In this document: piece after piece, positions 1 to 7,451 of the stretch
Layout of the letters: each line of letters begins with the position of its first letter
How positions within the stretch are numbered: the first letter of the stretch is position 1
Origin: Asanoa ishikariensis
Lineage (GTDB): Bacteria > Actinomycetota > Actinomycetes > Mycobacteriales > Micromonosporaceae
Reading direction: 5' to 3'
Assembly (NCBI RefSeq): GCF_900107455.1
Contig: NZ_FNQB01000004.1
Location: 62,001-126,000, forward strand
DNA: 64,000 nt
The notes under the pieces: generated by a model
Seen by the model: the letters and a program-made list of their open reading frames with translations, nothing else
Told to the model about the DNA's origin: nothing
Databases searched by the model: none
Made by a program: the position numbers and the translations under genes

Positions 1-1001
1 GCCGTCAGGTCTTTGATCGACAGGCCGGCGTCGGTGAGAGCGGCCCACCTCGCCCGGATCGAATAGTCGAGGTACCGCGGGCTCCGGACACTCCCGTTGG
101 CGCCGATGTCGTCGCTGCCGACGGTGATGGACGTCGTGTGTGTCACGCCGTCGTAGTGGGAGGACGACGTCCGGCTGGGCGGGACGACCGTGTGGGGTGG
201 GGTGTCCTTCGTCCGTGCGCTGGATCGCTCGAGAATGGAGCGATAGGCCGCTTGAACCTCGGCGCCGGGGTCGACGCCCAGTTCGTCGTGCAGCTTCCGG
301 CGCAGCGAGTGGTAGCGGGCGATCGCCTCAGCCTGCTGGCCGGCGGCCGACAACACCAACATCAACCTGGCCTGGAGCGTTTCGTCGAAGAAGTGGTACG
401 TCGCCACCCGTCTCAACGTGCCGAGCACGGAGCGACCGCCATCGAGACGAAGCGATAGATCGGCTGCCTTGACGGCGGAAACGGCGCACTCGTGGTCGAT
501 GGCACTGAATGGCGCCAATTGATCGGCCAACAGGTCCGCAGCTCCGGCACACGGTCCCCGCCACAATTCCAGGGCTTTCGCATAGGCCGACACCGCCGCT
601 TCTGGATCGCCGGTGCTGACGGACGCACGAGCCTCCTCGGCAAGCTTACGAAAAGCCAGCAGATCCAGGTTGTTCTCGTCGGCCATGACGCGGTAGCCGC
701 CTGCGTCGGAGGTGATCCAGCGTCCCTGGACCCGGGGTGCGATGTCCGGTTCGAAAAGCCGGCGCAGGTTGCCTATATAGCGGTGGACAATGTTCTTGGC
801 ACTTGCAGGGGGCTGGTTCCCCCACAACATCGAGGTCACCTCCGGGGTGCTCACCTGTTCGCCGGCCCGGGTCAGCAGGAGCGCCAGAATCAGGCGCTGC
901 TGACGGGGGCCAAGATCGAGTTCCTGGCCATACCGCCGCACCCGGACCGGGCCCAGGATCTCGAACAGTAGGGGCGGGGACCTGTCGCCGAGATCAGCCA
1001 T
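1..1001 (-). CDS. SARP transcriptional activator fused to a hotdog thioesterase-like domain (partial, runs off left edge)
   Basis: The minus-strand frame is open from ATG at 1001 to the window edge with no stop, 333 codons seen. Residues about 15-100 are an OmpR-type winged helix (LGPVRVRR start, then PRQQRLILALLL) and about 105-250 a bacterial transcriptional activation domain with its ELGVDPGAEVQ signature, the SARP architecture. After a Ser/Thr/Pro linker the same frame continues at residue 286 into a hotdog domain that aligns with the free-standing thioesterase encoded at 5419-5853. The second Asp of the D-x-D-x-x-G-H motif, the catalytic position in 4-hydroxybenzoyl-CoA thioesterases, is Gly300 here, and the His is Ser304, so the domain probably binds rather than hydrolyses an acyl thioester. 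The GTG at 146 could start a separate product, but nothing interrupts the frame. The SARP assignment is strong and the sensor role is inference. Confidence 0.85.
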   Translation of the reverse strand, partial: MADLGDRSPPLLFEILGPVRVRRYGQELDLGPRQQRLILALLLTRAGEQVSTPEVTSMLWGNQPPASAKNIVHRYIGNLRRLFEPDIAPRVQGRWITSDAGGYRVMADENNLDLLAFRKLAEEARASVSTGDPEAAVSAYAKALELWRGPCAGAADLLADQLAPFSAIDHECAVSAVKAADLSLRLDGGRSVLGTLRRVATYHFFDETLQARLMLVLSAAGQQAEAIARYHSLRRKLHDELGVDPGAEVQAAYRSILERSSARTKDTPPHTVVPPSRTSSSHYDGVTHTTSITVGSDDIGANGSVRSPRYLDYSIRARWAALTDAGLSIKDLT

Positions 1002-1415
1002 GGCTTGACCTTTCCGCCGCGCGGAGGCGGGCGGCCCTGACCCGCACGTGCTCGACCCGACGCCGGCATCCGGGCCTGGCCAGGGCGCCCGGACCGATCT
1101 CGCCGACGACCGATGGCGGCCGTTGCATGGTGTACTCCCCCCGAGGCGCCCGAGCCGGCGCCGTCGGTTACCAGGTTCGAGTCCGGGGCGTCCTCGTGCA
1201 TCAGTCAAATGCACCTGATTCCAAGGCGGCGCCGCGCGATACCGATGCGCGGCGGCCCGAATGTCCGATCTTTGCCGGGCCGACGGCGTCGGGACCGGAC
1301 GTGGCCAGAGTTCCTGAAGCGGTCAGGGTTAGGTCGTTTGACTCAAGACGCAGCCACCAGCCGTCGACCATGCAATAGGCTCGTACGTCAGTGCTGAGCC
1401 GATCGGGGCGTTGCC
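1002..1415. other. Divergent intergenic region between SARP-hotdog and first LAL regulator
   Basis: These 414 bases separate the start of the minus-strand SARP fusion from the start of the plus-strand LAL gene. The short open frames here give Arg/Pro-rich translations without domain character. I see no convincing promoter hexamers, repeats or RNA gene, but both divergent promoters must lie here. Confidence 0.5.
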
Positions 1416-4160
1416 ATGGGAGGTCTCTTCGGGCGGGAAGCCGAGCTCGCGCACATCGAGCGCTTCCTGGAGTCGGTTCGCTCCGGCGGCGACATCCGCA
1501 TGCTTCGGGGCGACGCGGGAATCGGCAAGTCCGCACTCCTCGCCACGACCGCCGAACTGGCGGCCGACAAGGGCATGCGGGTGTTGCGGGCGTCCGGCTC
1601 GGAGTTCGAGGCGACCATCAGCTACTCCGTCCTCCACCAGTTGCTGGTGCCGCTGCGCGAGGAGATCGAGCACCTTCCTCCCGGCCTCCGTGACGCGCTG
1701 ACGGTCGCGCTGGGCCTCGGCCCCGGAGCGGCGCCGGCCGCCCTGCTGGTCTGCAACGCCGCTCTGTCGTTGCTGGCAACTGTCGCCGAGCAGACGCCGA
1801 TCCTCCTGCTGGTGGACGACGTGCAGTGGGCCGACCGTCCGAGCGCCGTCGCGTTGGGTTTCATCGCGCGACGTGTCCAGCGTTCACCGATCGGCGTTGT
1901 GGTGTCCTCCCGCACCGGCACCGGTAGTCATCTCGATTGGCGCGGCCTGGCTGAGTTGGAGGCACAGCCGCTCACCGAAGAGGCGGCCGCACGGCTGGTG
2001 GACGCCCGCTTCCCGGAGCTGCCCTCGCACGTCCGACGGCGCTTGCTCGATCTGGCACAGGGCAATCCGCTCGCGCTCGTCGAGTTGCCGGGGACGCTGT
2101 TGCGGTCGCCCGCTCACGAGTGCGAACCGACCGTTGTGGTGCCGCTGAGCGAAAGGCTTCAGCGGCTGTACTCCGCGCGGATCGCCGAACTGCCGTACGA
2201 CACGCGCCGACTGCTGTTGATTGCGACGTTCGAGGGTCACGGAGACCTCCGCGTCGTCCGCGGCATCGCCGATCTCGCCCATCTCGCGTCGGCGGAGCGC
2301 GCGCAGATCCTGACGGTGGACGACGCGAAAGCCCGCGTCACGTTCCGCCACCCGCTGATGAAGTCCGCGATCGTCGCATCGGCGACTCACGAGGAACGCC
2401 GGCTGGCCCACCTCGCCATCGCCGACGTGCTCACCGGTGACCCGGGACGTCGCGCCTGGCATCTGGCCGAGGCCGCTGACGGGCCGGACGAGACAGTGGC
2501 GGCGTTGCTCGAGCAGTCGGCACAAGGGATCCTGCGCCGCGGGGATGTGCCGGGGGCGGTCGCCGCCCTGGTGCGGGCGGCCGAGCTGAGCGCCACCAAA
2601 GAGAACCGGGCCCGGCGGTTGGTCGAGGCGGCCTGGCTCGGGGCCGAAGCCGGTGGGGCGGGGAACGACCTCGGCCTGCTGCTGGCCGATGCCCGTGCGG
2701 CAAGTCCGGACTCCGCCACATCGCTGCGTGCGGCCAACGCGGCGGCGTTGCTGATGCTGGACAGCGGCGGTGACGTTCACACGGCGATTCGGCTGCTCGC
2801 CGGAGCTGTCGAGAGTGGCGATCATGGCTGGAAGGGCGAGGATCCCTCGCTTGACGAGGCCGTGCAAACGTTGCTGCTGCTGTGCTGGTACACGGGCAGC
2901 CCGGAGAAATGGGCGCTCTACCGTCGCATCCTGGACCAGTTCGAAACGGGCCCGTCGGATGTCCTTGCGGTGACGAGCGCGATCATCCCCGATCCGGTAC
3001 GCACCGGTGCCGCCGCCCGGCCCGCGCTCGAAGCCCTGCTGCACAGCTTGGCGGGAGAGAAGGATTTCGCTCGAGCCATGCGGATCGGTTTCGCGGCCTC
3101 CTACCTCGACCGGCTCGGGGACCTACGGGGTGCGTCGTGGCGGCTGGTCCAGCACGGCCGTGCGGGCGGCGCGCCCCGCACACAGGTCGGCGCGTTGATG
3201 TATCTGTGCCTGGATGACCACCTCACGGGCCGATGGGACGAGGCCGAGCAACTGGCCCAGGAGGGACAGGAGCTCTGCGCCACGAGAGGGTCGCAGTTCC
3301 TGATCTTCAACTTCCTGTACTGCCGAGCCCTCCTCGCGGCCGGTCGAGGGAGGGTCGGCGAGGCCTTCGAGCTGGCGGACGAGCTGACCCAGTGGGCCGT
3401 GCCCCGTGGTGTCGACCTCGCGGTGACCATCGCGTACCACCCGCGCGTGCTGGCCGCGGCGGCCCAAGGTGATGCCGAATCGGCTTACCGCTACGCCACC
3501 GCGATCAGCCCGGCCGGCGAGCTGGCGCCGTTCGTTCAGGTGGCCACGTCCGTCATGTTCGATCTGGTGGAAGCAGCGCTGCGCACCGGCCGGACCGCCG
3601 AGGCACGGGCACACGCCGATGCCATGCGGGCGGCTGACGTGGCATCGCTCTCGCCTCGGATGGCGCTCATCCAGCACGGGGTCGACGCCCTGGTCCTCGA
3701 TGACGAGGCGGCCGGCGTACGGCTCGAGAAGGCATTGGCGGAGCCCAACGCGGAGCGCTGGCTGTTCGAGGCGTCGCGCATCCGCCTCGCCTTCGCCGAG
3801 AGTCTCCGTCGCCGCAAGGAGCCCTTAGCCGCCCGAGCCCACCTGCTCAACGCGCGGATCGGCTTCGCCGCCATGGGTGCCGAGCCGTGGCTCGCTCGCA
3901 CCGTCCACGAACTGCGAGCCACCGGGTATCGGCACGGCCCGGCCCACCTGCCGCCGACCGCCCTGACCGACCAGGAAATCGAGATTGCCGAGCTGGCCGC
4001 CGGCGGCCTGACCAACAAGCAGATCGCCGAGCGCCTCCACCTCTCGCATCACACGGTGAGCGCTCACCTCTACCGGATCTTTCCGAAGCTCGGCATCACG
4101 GCGCGGGCCGGACTGCGCGATGCGCTTGCCGGACAAGGCTCCGCGCGCAGACGCCGTTGA
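1416..4160 (+). CDS. LAL-family LuxR transcriptional regulator (copy 1)
   Basis: A 914-residue large ATP-binding LuxR regulator. The N-terminus FGREAEL leads into a Walker A GDAGIGKS (residues 32-39) and Walker B LLLVDDVQWAD (about 129-139). A long TPR-like helical middle follows, and the last 60 residues form a LuxR helix-turn-helix (LTDQEIEIAELAAGGLTNKQIA ... HTVSAHLYRIFPKLGI). Such proteins bind ATP and activate nearby pathway genes. The P450 gene starts 48 bases downstream in the same direction. It is a close paralogue of the LAL gene at 7452. The ATG at 1416 lacks a clear ribosome site but matches the paralogue's N-terminus. Confidence 0.93.
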   Translation: MGGLFGREAELAHIERFLESVRSGGDIRMLRGDAGIGKSALLATTAELAADKGMRVLRASGSEFEATISYSVLHQLLVPLREEIEHLPPGLRDALTVALGLGPGAAPAALLVCNAALSLLATVAEQTPILLLVDDVQWADRPSAVALGFIARRVQRSPIGVVVSSRTGTGSHLDWRGLAELEAQPLTEEAAARLVDARFPELPSHVRRRLLDLAQGNPLALVELPGTLLRSPAHECEPTVVVPLSERLQRLYSARIAELPYDTRRLLLIATFEGHGDLRVVRGIADLAHLASAERAQILTVDDAKARVTFRHPLMKSAIVASATHEERRLAHLAIADVLTGDPGRRAWHLAEAADGPDETVAALLEQSAQGILRRGDVPGAVAALVRAAELSATKENRARRLVEAAWLGAEAGGAGNDLGLLLADARAASPDSATSLRAANAAALLMLDSGGDVHTAIRLLAGAVESGDHGWKGEDPSLDEAVQTLLLLCWYTGSPEKWALYRRILDQFETGPSDVLAVTSAIIPDPVRTGAAARPALEALLHSLAGEKDFARAMRIGFAASYLDRLGDLRGASWRLVQHGRAGGAPRTQVGALMYLCLDDHLTGRWDEAEQLAQEGQELCATRGSQFLIFNFLYCRALLAAGRGRVGEAFELADELTQWAVPRGVDLAVTIAYHPRVLAAAAQGDAESAYRYATAISPAGELAPFVQVATSVMFDLVEAALRTGRTAEARAHADAMRAADVASLSPRMALIQHGVDALVLDDEAAGVRLEKALAEPNAERWLFEASRIRLAFAESLRRRKEPLAARAHLLNARIGFAAMGAEPWLARTVHELRATGYRHGPAHLPPTALTDQEIEIAELAAGGLTNKQIAERLHLSHHTVSAHLYRIFPKLGITARAGLRDALAGQGSARRRR

Positions 4161-4208
4161 GCGGAGAGCCCCCGTGAACTCCGCGCGTGCGACTGCGTCC
4201 ACATCGGC

Positions 4209-5402
4209 ATGGAACCAACAACTCAGAAACCGTTCCTGGGCTTCTTCGACGGTGACGTCCACGGTCAGCTGGCGGACTTCCGCGAGCGGTGGCCGGTGGC
4301 GCCGCTGCGCCTGCCGGACGGACGGACCGGCTGGCTGCTGACCCGTCACGACGACGTGCGCCGCGCGCTGGCCGACCCGCGCCTCGTCAAGGACGGCCTG
4401 TTGTCCCCGCTCGGGTTCCGGCCCCAGTTGCCTCCGGAGGTCTACGCCGCCACCGCACAGAACATGCTGACCGTCGAGCCTCCGGACCACACCCGCCTGC
4501 GCCGGATGATCCAGGGCGCCTTTACGCCGCGCCGAATCGGAGAGCTCGCGCCGGCCATCACGGCCACCACGGACCGACTCATCGACGCGCTCGACACACC
4601 GGGAACGCACGACCTGGTAACGGAATTCGCCTTCCCGCTCCCGGTCGCGGTCATCTCGGACCTGCTCGGCGTGCCGCTGGACGAGCGCGGCGACTTCACG
4701 GAGTGGGCGAGCATTCTCGCCTCCGGCGTGCACCGCAAGAGCGAGTTGCCCGGCGCGGTGGTCGCGATGATCACCTTCATCCGCCACCTGGTGGCGGGCA
4801 AACGTGAGCGGCCGGGAGACGACCTGACCTCCGCCCTGACCACCGCGACCGACCAGGGTGATCAGCTCACCGAGGACGAGCTCGTCTCGACGATCTATCT
4901 GCTGATATTGGCCGGCTACGACACCACCGCCAATCTCATCGGCAACGGCGCCTGGCTGTTGCTGCGGGATCGCACGTGGTGGAGCGAGGCACGAGCCGAT
5001 CCGGACCGGTTGCCGAAGATCATCGAAGAGATGCTGCGGTACGAGAGTCCCGTACAACTGGGAACCCACCGCATGGCTGCCGAGGACGTCAGCTACGGAG
5101 GTCAGCTCATCCCGGCGGGCTCGACCGTGTTGCTCTCGCTGCTGTCGGCCAACCACGACGACCGTGTTATGGCCGAGCCCGAGGTGTTCGAGCCCGCGCG
5201 CACCCGCAGCGTCCATCTCGCCTTCGGCCACGGCATCCACCATTGCCTCGGGGCGCCGCTTGCCCGTCTGGAGGCGCGGATCGCCTTCACCAGGCTGGTG
5301 TCATGCCTGCCCGAGACGCGCCTCGCCGACGGATTCGTTCCCCGCTGGCGGGCGAGCGCGCTGCTGCGCGGTCTCGAGGACCTCGTCGTGACGACGCGCT
5401 AA
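4209..5402 (+). CDS. Cytochrome P450
   Basis: A 397-residue soluble bacterial class I P450 of usual length. It shows the I-helix oxygen-activation motif AGYDTT (residues about 235-240), the ExxR motif in EMLRYESP, and the haem ligand loop FGHGIHHCLGAPLAR with Cys346. It would hydroxylate a small hydrophobic substrate and need a ferredoxin and reductase, neither of which is encoded in the window. It follows the LAL regulator by 48 bases and is probably co-transcribed with it. The convergent gene at 5419-5853 ends 16 bases away. The substrate is unknown. Confidence 0.95.
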   Translation: MEPTTQKPFLGFFDGDVHGQLADFRERWPVAPLRLPDGRTGWLLTRHDDVRRALADPRLVKDGLLSPLGFRPQLPPEVYAATAQNMLTVEPPDHTRLRRMIQGAFTPRRIGELAPAITATTDRLIDALDTPGTHDLVTEFAFPLPVAVISDLLGVPLDERGDFTEWASILASGVHRKSELPGAVVAMITFIRHLVAGKRERPGDDLTSALTTATDQGDQLTEDELVSTIYLLILAGYDTTANLIGNGAWLLLRDRTWWSEARADPDRLPKIIEEMLRYESPVQLGTHRMAAEDVSYGGQLIPAGSTVLLSLLSANHDDRVMAEPEVFEPARTRSVHLAFGHGIHHCLGAPLARLEARIAFTRLVSCLPETRLADGFVPRWRASALLRGLEDLVVTTR

Positions 5403-5418
5403 AGGTGGGGGAGTGCGC

Positions 5419-5853
5419 CTACCCGACCGCCTCGGGCAGGCCGATGAGCTCGGGGGCGCGCAGAAAACGGCTCCAGAGCTCGGCGACGTCGTTGACGAGC
5501 TTGCGTTCGGTCAGGTCCATCAGCCCGGTCGTGCTGACCACCTCGGCAGTCACGGCGCCGTCCGAGCGGCGCACGGCCGATTGGATGACCTTGACGTAGC
5601 GCGGCGCCGGGAACTCGAAGCGGGTGTGGACGTCGATCTCGTCGCCCAAGGTGAGCTCGCGCAGGTACTTGACGGAGTCGTCGAGATCCACGGGCCCGAG
5701 GCGGGCCGCGGTGATCTTCTCGAGTGACAGGCCGGCCTCGAACAGAGCGGTCCAGCGGGCGTGCACGGCGTAGTTGAGGTACTGGGCGCCCCGGACGTGG
5801 CCGTTGGTGTCGATGTCGTCGCTGCGGACGATGATGTGCGTCGAGTGGGTCAT
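5419..5853 (-). CDS. Hotdog-fold acyl-CoA thioesterase
   Basis: A 144-residue 4-hydroxybenzoyl-CoA thioesterase-like protein. The N-terminal strand carries RSDDIDTNGHV, the D-x-D-x-x-G-H-V signature with the catalytic Asp at residue 15, followed by QYLNYAVHARW on the long central helix. The ATG at 5853 is set by a GGAGG eight bases upstream. A longer open frame runs upstream but is the shadow of the divergent hydrolase gene. It is the catalytically intact counterpart of the hotdog domain fused to the SARP regulator at the left edge. The substrate is probably an acyl thioester, of unknown identity. Confidence 0.88.
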   Translation of the reverse strand: MTHSTHIIVRSDDIDTNGHVRGAQYLNYAVHARWTALFEAGLSLEKITAARLGPVDLDDSVKYLRELTLGDEIDVHTRFEFPAPRYVKVIQSAVRRSDGAVTAEVVSTTGLMDLTERKLVNDVAELWSRFLRAPELIGLPEAVG

Positions 5854-6016
5854 GGGTGATGCCTCCGCTGGTGTGGGCCGGTTGGGCGGGTGCCCGCATC
5901 TACTGACGCGCGCGAGGCATGACGGTTCACGTCGTGAGCCGAGACGAATGACTGATTCGGCGCCGGCCGGAGCGGCTGAGAGTAGACCCACCAACCGCGA
6001 GGAGAAGGAGGCCGGT

Positions 6017-6592
6017 GTGAGCGCGCAACTTAAGATCTTGTCCATCGGGTACGCGGGCGAGCGGGTTGCCGGGACGGTCGCACTGGTCCGCGACGGCGAC
6101 TTCATCGCGGTGATCGATCCCGGCATGGTGGCCAACCGCTCGATGATCCTTGACCCGCTCGCAGCGGCCGGAGTGGACACCGGTGCGGTGACGGACGTCG
6201 TGTTCAGCCACCACCACCCGGACCACACAGTCAACGCGGCGCTATTTCCCAACGCCCGCGTCCACGACTTCCAGGCGACGTACCAGAACGACCTGTGGGT
6301 GCCTCGCCAGTTCGCCGACGACTCAGGCGTCAGCAGCCTCTCCGACGCGGTGTGCCTGGTGCGGACGCCCGGGCACACCGCCCAGGACGTCACCACGCTC
6401 GTCGAGACCCAGGACGGCCTGGTGGCGTGCACCCATCTCTGGTGGTCGGAGTTCGGCCCGGTGGACGACCCGTTCGCCACTGACCGCGATGTGCTGCGAG
6501 CTTCCCGGGAACGAGTGCTCGCGATGAACCCGGCCTTGATCGTGCCGGGCCACGGTGCGCCGTTCGCGCCGGACACCAGGACACCTTTCTAG
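6017..6592 (+). CDS. Metallo-beta-lactamase-fold hydrolase
   Basis: About 191 residues from GTG 6017, which has a very strong purine-rich GGAGAAGGAGG just upstream. An in-frame ATG at 5948 is a weaker alternative start. Metal ligands are visible as SHHHPDHT (H-x-H-x-D-H), then the downstream histidines in TPGHTAQD and VPGHGAPF. It resembles the single-domain MBLAC1-like group of metallo-hydrolases. It is divergent from the thioesterase gene with a 163-base shared promoter region. Its substrate is not evident. Hydrolysis of a thioester, lactone or nucleic acid would all fit the fold. Confidence 0.9.
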   Translation: MSAQLKILSIGYAGERVAGTVALVRDGDFIAVIDPGMVANRSMILDPLAAAGVDTGAVTDVVFSHHHPDHTVNAALFPNARVHDFQATYQNDLWVPRQFADDSGVSSLSDAVCLVRTPGHTAQDVTTLVETQDGLVACTHLWWSEFGPVDDPFATDRDVLRASRERVLAMNPALIVPGHGAPFAPDTRTPF

Positions 6593-6628
6593 CCCTGACA
6601 CCCTTTGAGTCCCTCCGGCGGGTACGCC

Positions 6629-7135
6629 TCATTCCTCGAACAGCACCTCGCGGATGGACCGCATGGCGTAGTGGGCCCGAGATTTCACGGTGCCGACCGG
6701 GACGCCCAGCCGGGTCGCGGTCTCGGTGAACGAGTTGCCGTGCACGTACAGCTCGGAGAGGACGGATCGATGAGCGCGGCTGAGACTGCCGACAGCGTGC
6801 CGCAGCATGAGTCGCGCGACCATCGCGCCCTGGTCGTCGTCGCGCGAGTGGATCCAGGCGGCATCGGCCAGGATGACCTGCACGGGGCGCGCCTGCCGCC
6901 GACGGTGCGCGTCCACCACCAGCCGGCGCGCCACCGTGAACAGCCACCGCCGCTGGCCTTCCGGTTCCGGCGGCACCGCGTCGAGGTGCTGCCAGGCCCG
7001 CAGCATCGTCTCCTGAAACAGATCCTCCGCGGTGGGGAAACTGTGCGACGGAATCAGGCTTCGCAGAAAGGCGAGCAGCGAGCGACGATTATCGTCGTGA
7101 ATTTCCCGCATGTACGAAGCCGGGTCGGACGCCAT
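6629..7135 (-). CDS. ECF-type RNA polymerase sigma factor (SigL-like)
   Basis: A 168-residue ECF sigma factor. Region 2 is visible as AEDLFQETMLRAWQHL with RRWLFTVARRLVVDAHRRR, and region 4 as LSRAHRSVLSELYVHG...FTETATRLGVPVGTVKSRAHYA. The ATG at 7135 is preferred because GGAGG lies five bases upstream. An in-frame upstream ATG at 7159 lacks a site. No anti-sigma gene is adjacent, so control must be different or encoded elsewhere. It is divergent from the second LAL gene and convergent with the hydrolase gene. Confidence 0.92.
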   Translation of the reverse strand: MASDPASYMREIHDDNRRSLLAFLRSLIPSHSFPTAEDLFQETMLRAWQHLDAVPPEPEGQRRWLFTVARRLVVDAHRRRQARPVQVILADAAWIHSRDDDQGAMVARLMLRHAVGSLSRAHRSVLSELYVHGNSFTETATRLGVPVGTVKSRAHYAMRSIREVLFEE

Positions 7136-7451
7136 TCTTGCCTCCGTTGCGTTGAGCACCCGCGAAGGCTAAATGGGCAGGCATGTATTCCTTCTTATTT
7201 GTCAGTGACATCGGCCCAGGGCCGAAGATACCGCCGTTTGATCGGCGCGAGGATTGTCGATGCGATCAGCGCTCCTAGCAGGGGCGGAACGGAATTGCTC
7301 GCACGGACTGGTCGGACGTCGATGGGAGACAGCTCACATCCGTGGTGACCGGGGCCGTGCCGTTGCATTGCCCGGGTGCACCAACGCGACGGAAATGCAC
7401 GATATAATTCATGTGGCTACCCGGGCACCTCACCCGACGGAGGTTTCCGCC
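7136..7451. other. Divergent intergenic region between ECF sigma and second LAL regulator
   Basis: This 316-base gap holds no convincing gene. The frame upstream of the LAL start is open back to 7254, but its translation lacks the domain character that begins at FGREVEL. The gap ends with the LAL ribosome site (GGAGG, 7439-7443). It is locally AT-richer around 7185-7205 and 7395-7415, plausible promoter ground for both genes. Confidence 0.45.

Noticed and set aside
5854-6576. Apparent N-terminal extension of the hotdog thioesterase to 385 residues
   Set aside because: The upstream part is antisense to the metallo-hydrolase gene, and the GGAGG site plus ATG 5853 mark the real start.
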